From Campylobacteraceae bacterium (GTDB lineage Bacteria; Campylobacterota; Campylobacteria; Campylobacterales; Sulfurovaceae), in the NCBI GenBank assembly GCA_027038295.1, contig JALVXD010000082.1, positions 1 to 52,405 of the forward strand: a stretch of 52,405 nt of DNA, in the 5' to 3' direction. The position numbers were made by a program, and so were the translations under genes. Shown piece after piece: positions 49,429 to 52,405 of the stretch (its first letter is position 1; each line of letters starts with the position of its first letter). The notes under the pieces are model-generated. The model searched no databases and was not told where the DNA came from. It saw nothing but the letters and a program-made list of their open reading frames with translations.

Positions 49429-52405
49429 TACGTTTGTTTTATTGGATACTGTTTATTGTTGAGATTTTTTTAATTCTCTTTGTCCTTTTACTGTTTATCG
49501 CCACCGATGCTCGAACCATAAAAATGATTGCTGACCAATCACTCTCTTCTACAAAGTTTACATATAAATCAATAGAAGGGAACTTTATAACAGGTTTAGA
49601 GATAAAAGGTTTGGCATATAACAATAAAACATTGGCCCATAGTGCAACATTACACTGGAATCCAATGTCACTCATGTATAAAAAAATTACATTGACACAA
49701 CTTGATGCTAAGGGTGTTGATATTGATAATATCGTTACGATGTTAGATGGATTTGACAAGAAGAAAAAACCTAAATCTGCTCTCTCTTTGCCTTTAACTC
49801 TCTCTGCTCGAAATATACATTTGGATATTAATCCCTATGTTTATGATGGTGTGAAGTTGGACTCTTTTATTTTTGAAGCAGATAAAATAGGGATAGGTAG
49901 GGATATGTTAATAGATGCAGATAAATTATATTTGTATTTTAAATCTAATATTGTCAATGTTGAGCTAATGGGTGATATAGAGAAAAGCAGGGTTTCACTA
50001 AGAAATGTAAACTTAAAGGAGATAGGTAGTAAGGAGATTGCTTATTTTATGCATGAGATACGCAAAATGAAAAAAAAATATAAGCGTAAAGATAAGAATG
50101 TTACCTCTATTAATAAAAAGTCAGAACCTATTTTAAAAGAGTTAAAAATAGACCATATTTTTGCAACCATGAAAGATGTCACTTATGGTCCATTTTCTAT
50201 GAACGGTGTTAAACTTTTTATAGATGATGCAGAGATTGATACCTACAATAATTATAGATATAAAGCAAAAAAAGTAGAGCTTAAAGGAGATACCACTTTT
50301 GGTTCGGTTAAGTACAGAGGCTATATTAAAGATTCTAATATTTATGCTAAAGGTAGACTATTATTAAGCAAAAAACTTTTTACTATGTACCATTTACCTC
50401 TTAATTATAAAAATTTAAGAAAATTATCGGGAACGTTGCATTTAAATCATAAAGGTGTATGGCTTACCATTAACCATAAAGTCAACAAACTTCTAAATTT
50501 AAAGTCAGATTTTAATATAGATGTTACAAAAGCCAAACATAAATTGGAGTATATTTATCGTGATAAAAAAATCACAATAGATAGTAAAATAAAAGCCAAT
50601 ACGACTTATGGAGATAATGTAGATATAGAGAATAGGGTGCTTGTCGATATTGCAAAAAAAGGTTATACGACCTATACAGGGAATGTAAAAGTTCCAAAAG
50701 TTAAAAACTTACCACCTATGTTAACGGACTACCTTCTAAGCAATGTAAGTGCTAAATATAAAGGCGATAAAGAGGGATTGGTCGTTGATGTAGACTCAAA
50801 ATTAATAGATGGAACCTTTAAAACAACAGATAGATATAAGGGTGCTGTTTTAAAATTAAAGAGTAAAGGGAAAAATATTGTTTTAAAAAAGCTGGTTTCT
50901 GCTTTACCTGATGAGTTAGAAAATGAGCTAGTAGCATTAGAGAGTGAAAGCTTGTTAGATTTTAAAGAGATTAAAAAGTCAAAAATCAATGTAAAAGTAG
51001 GCTCTAATATAGTAAATGCAGATGTAAATATGAAGCTACAGAAGCCTTATAAAATTTTATTTACAGGAGTTATTCCTTCTAACAGCTCACTCTTAAAGCT
51101 TAATAAGAGCATTAAACTACAGCAAATTAAAAATATATCAGGAGAGCTTTTAATAGAAGATGGTCTATACAGTATTAAAATTAAAGATAATAAAGATTTA
51201 TCATTCTCCTTAAACTATAATGCTAAAAATAAGCTAATAAGCAATGGGCATCTACTATTGGCAGGAGAAGATATAAGCTTTTCCAATAGTAATAGTAACA
51301 ATATAGAACTGACATCAAATGTGACAGATTTAAAAAGACTGCTCTCTATCGTTGAAAACTATTATGATATTACTTTCCCTAAATTAGAGGGAAAAGTTGA
51401 TGTTACGCTTACAAAAAGTAAAAATGGTCTTTTAAAAATTTCTTTAAAAAGCCCTCTTATAAAGTATCTCTCTGACTCAACATTGGATATAGAAAAGATA
51501 GATGCTTCATTTACTTTAGATAAAAATGGAGATATTGTTATTGATAAGTACCGTTTTAGACTGGATACCAATCCTTATTTTAAAGATTTTTATGCCAATA
51601 ATAAATCATATTTAAATTTAAAAAATAATAAATTAACTGTTAAAAAATTATGGCTTAATAATAAAATTCTTGTTGATGGTGACTATGATTTAAAAAGTTC
51701 AAATGGTGACTTTACGGTTTCTACAAAAGAGTTTCCTTTTATTAACAAAGATTTTGATTTGCTTTTTGATGTGGATGCCAACTTAAAACTTCATGGAAAA
51801 AAGGTGGAAGTAGATGGTAATGTTAATATCTTAGGAAACTCTGTTCATTATGATGTTTCTGGGTCAAGTATTGTGGAAGATGCTGATATTATCATTGTTC
51901 AAGAACAGAAAAAAAAGAAAGCATCAGCTCTTCAAAATTTGAAAGTCAATTTAAAAATTAGAAGTGAAAAGCCTTTGAACTATTATGGGAAAAATACAAC
52001 CATAGAGTTTTATAATGAGTTAAGGGTTGTAAAAGAGTACAAGACAGATTTTATGGTAACAGGAATGTCTACAGTTACAAAGGGTTTTTATCAGATGGAA
52101 GATAAATATTTCACCCTCAATGAGAGTCACTTATACTTTGCAGGAGACCCTAAAAAACCTCTTCTTGATATAAAAGCAAATTATAAAAAAGATGAATATA
52201 CCATTCATATTTTTATATCAGGAAGTGTTGAAGAGCCTATTGTTAACTTTAATTCAGAACCATACTTGACACAACAAGAGATTTTGTCATTAATTCTTTT
52301 TGATGGAACAGGTTCCAATGGTCAAGGAGCAGATGCTTATACCTTATTGGGTGGTGCCTTTGCAAAAGGACTTATAAAAAGTTTAGGAATAGACGTTGAC
52401 CACTT
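49425..52405 (+). CDS. tamB: TamB-like AsmA/DUF490 translocation-assembly protein, cut by window end
   Basis: An open frame runs from TTG at 49425 to the window edge (about 993 codons). Its start overlaps the tamA stop as TTGA and AGGA lies 8 bases before it. The N-terminus has a signal anchor (YWILFIVEIFLILFVLLLFIATDA). The body is a long series of beta strands of the kind that makes the hydrophobic groove that carries lipids or nascent outer-membrane proteins between membranes. The last visible part is the conserved DUF490 block (SGSVEEPIVNFNSEP, LTQQEILSLILFDG, GGAFAKGLIKSLGID). Only the extreme C-terminus is missing. The size fits TamB of this phylum. Confidence 0.9.
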   Translation, partial: MIRLFYWILFIVEIFLILFVLLLFIATDARTIKMIADQSLSSTKFTYKSIEGNFITGLEIKGLAYNNKTLAHSATLHWNPMSLMYKKITLTQLDAKGVDIDNIVTMLDGFDKKKKPKSALSLPLTLSARNIHLDINPYVYDGVKLDSFIFEADKIGIGRDMLIDADKLYLYFKSNIVNVELMGDIEKSRVSLRNVNLKEIGSKEIAYFMHEIRKMKKKYKRKDKNVTSINKKSEPILKELKIDHIFATMKDVTYGPFSMNGVKLFIDDAEIDTYNNYRYKAKKVELKGDTTFGSVKYRGYIKDSNIYAKGRLLLSKKLFTMYHLPLNYKNLRKLSGTLHLNHKGVWLTINHKVNKLLNLKSDFNIDVTKAKHKLEYIYRDKKITIDSKIKANTTYGDNVDIENRVLVDIAKKGYTTYTGNVKVPKVKNLPPMLTDYLLSNVSAKYKGDKEGLVVDVDSKLIDGTFKTTDRYKGAVLKLKSKGKNIVLKKLVSALPDELENELVALESESLLDFKEIKKSKINVKVGSNIVNADVNMKLQKPYKILFTGVIPSNSSLLKLNKSIKLQQIKNISGELLIEDGLYSIKIKDNKDLSFSLNYNAKNKLISNGHLLLAGEDISFSNSNSNNIELTSNVTDLKRLLSIVENYYDITFPKLEGKVDVTLTKSKNGLLKISLKSPLIKYLSDSTLDIEKIDASFTLDKNGDIVIDKYRFRLDTNPYFKDFYANNKSYLNLKNNKLTVKKLWLNNKILVDGDYDLKSSNGDFTVSTKEFPFINKDFDLLFDVDANLKLHGKKVEVDGNVNILGNSVHYDVSGSSIVEDADIIIVQEQKKKKASALQNLKVNLKIRSEKPLNYYGKNTTIEFYNELRVVKEYKTDFMVTGMSTVTKGFYQMEDKYFTLNESHLYFAGDPKKPLLDIKANYKKDEYTIHIFISGSVEEPIVNFNSEPYLTQQEILSLILFDGTGSNGQGADAYTLLGGAFAKGLIKSLGIDVDH

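Noticed and set aside
49439-49759. Minus-strand open frame of 106 codons at the start of tamB
   Set aside because: The plus-strand tamB frame, starting at TTG 49425, covers it and has a signal anchor and a long conserved continuation.

Overview
The window is a contiguous piece of a low-GC bacterial chromosome, most likely from a Campylobacterota (epsilonproteobacterial) organism of the Sulfurovum/Sulfurimonas type. This rests on gene order and protein style, not on a database match. The blocks accD-rlmH-dksA-membrane protein-dus and rplI-hslV-hslU-era are, from memory, shared with Campylobacter. RecO is the short (~205 aa) form, HslV has a short leader before its catalytic Thr, and most recognisable promoters are a lone (often TG-extended) TATAAT without a good -35. 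I found 46 protein genes, no tRNA or rRNA, no CRISPR, no insertion sequence and no gap of 300 bases without a gene.

Layout. 1-5.8 kb: an FCP1/NIF-type HAD phosphatase, a small winged-helix protein with an unusually perfect promoter, oligopeptidase B, a RhlE-like DEAD-box helicase with an Arg/Ser tail, a small membrane protein and RecO. 5.9-14.6 kb: gltB, then an apparent housekeeping operon accD, a ThiE-like gene, rlmH, a DksA-like factor, a membrane protein and dus. 14.6-17.9 kb: signalling genes (roadblock-like protein, Aer/CetB-like PAS protein, a GAF protein with degenerate kinase parts) and a small membrane protein. 18-27.3 kb: polA, two convergent family-2 glycosyltransferases, a CoA-binding protein, a threonine dehydratase and valS. 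27.4-29.7 kb: a membrane-bound PAS-GGDEF-EAL protein. 29.9-33.1 kb: rplI-hslV-hslU-era. 33.2-42.9 kb: a ten-gene MSHA-type pilus/secretion assembly operon in the order I-J-K-L-M-N-x-E-G-unknown, with no pilin gene beside it. 43-52.4 kb: a radical SAM/SPASM protein with an apparently leaderless promoter, a small exported coiled-coil protein, hemH-yigZ-dedA, proA, and tamA-tamB, with tamB cut by the window edge.

The most striking non-gene structure is a three-copy family of REP-like hairpins, each a perfect 9-bp stem with a 3-base loop and a GTAG tetranucleotide at its foot. This is the hallmark of elements linked to REP-associated (RAYT/Y1) transposases. Two copies face each other between valS and the GGDEF-EAL gene, and the TAG of each GTAG foot is the stop codon of the gene it abuts. 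The third copy lies at the -35 position of the oligopeptidase B promoter. A second notable structure is the small winged-helix gene's promoter: TTGACA-17 bp-TATAAT, with a 13-base palindrome over the -10 and three TAGKTTTTAT repeats spaced exactly 21 bp apart.
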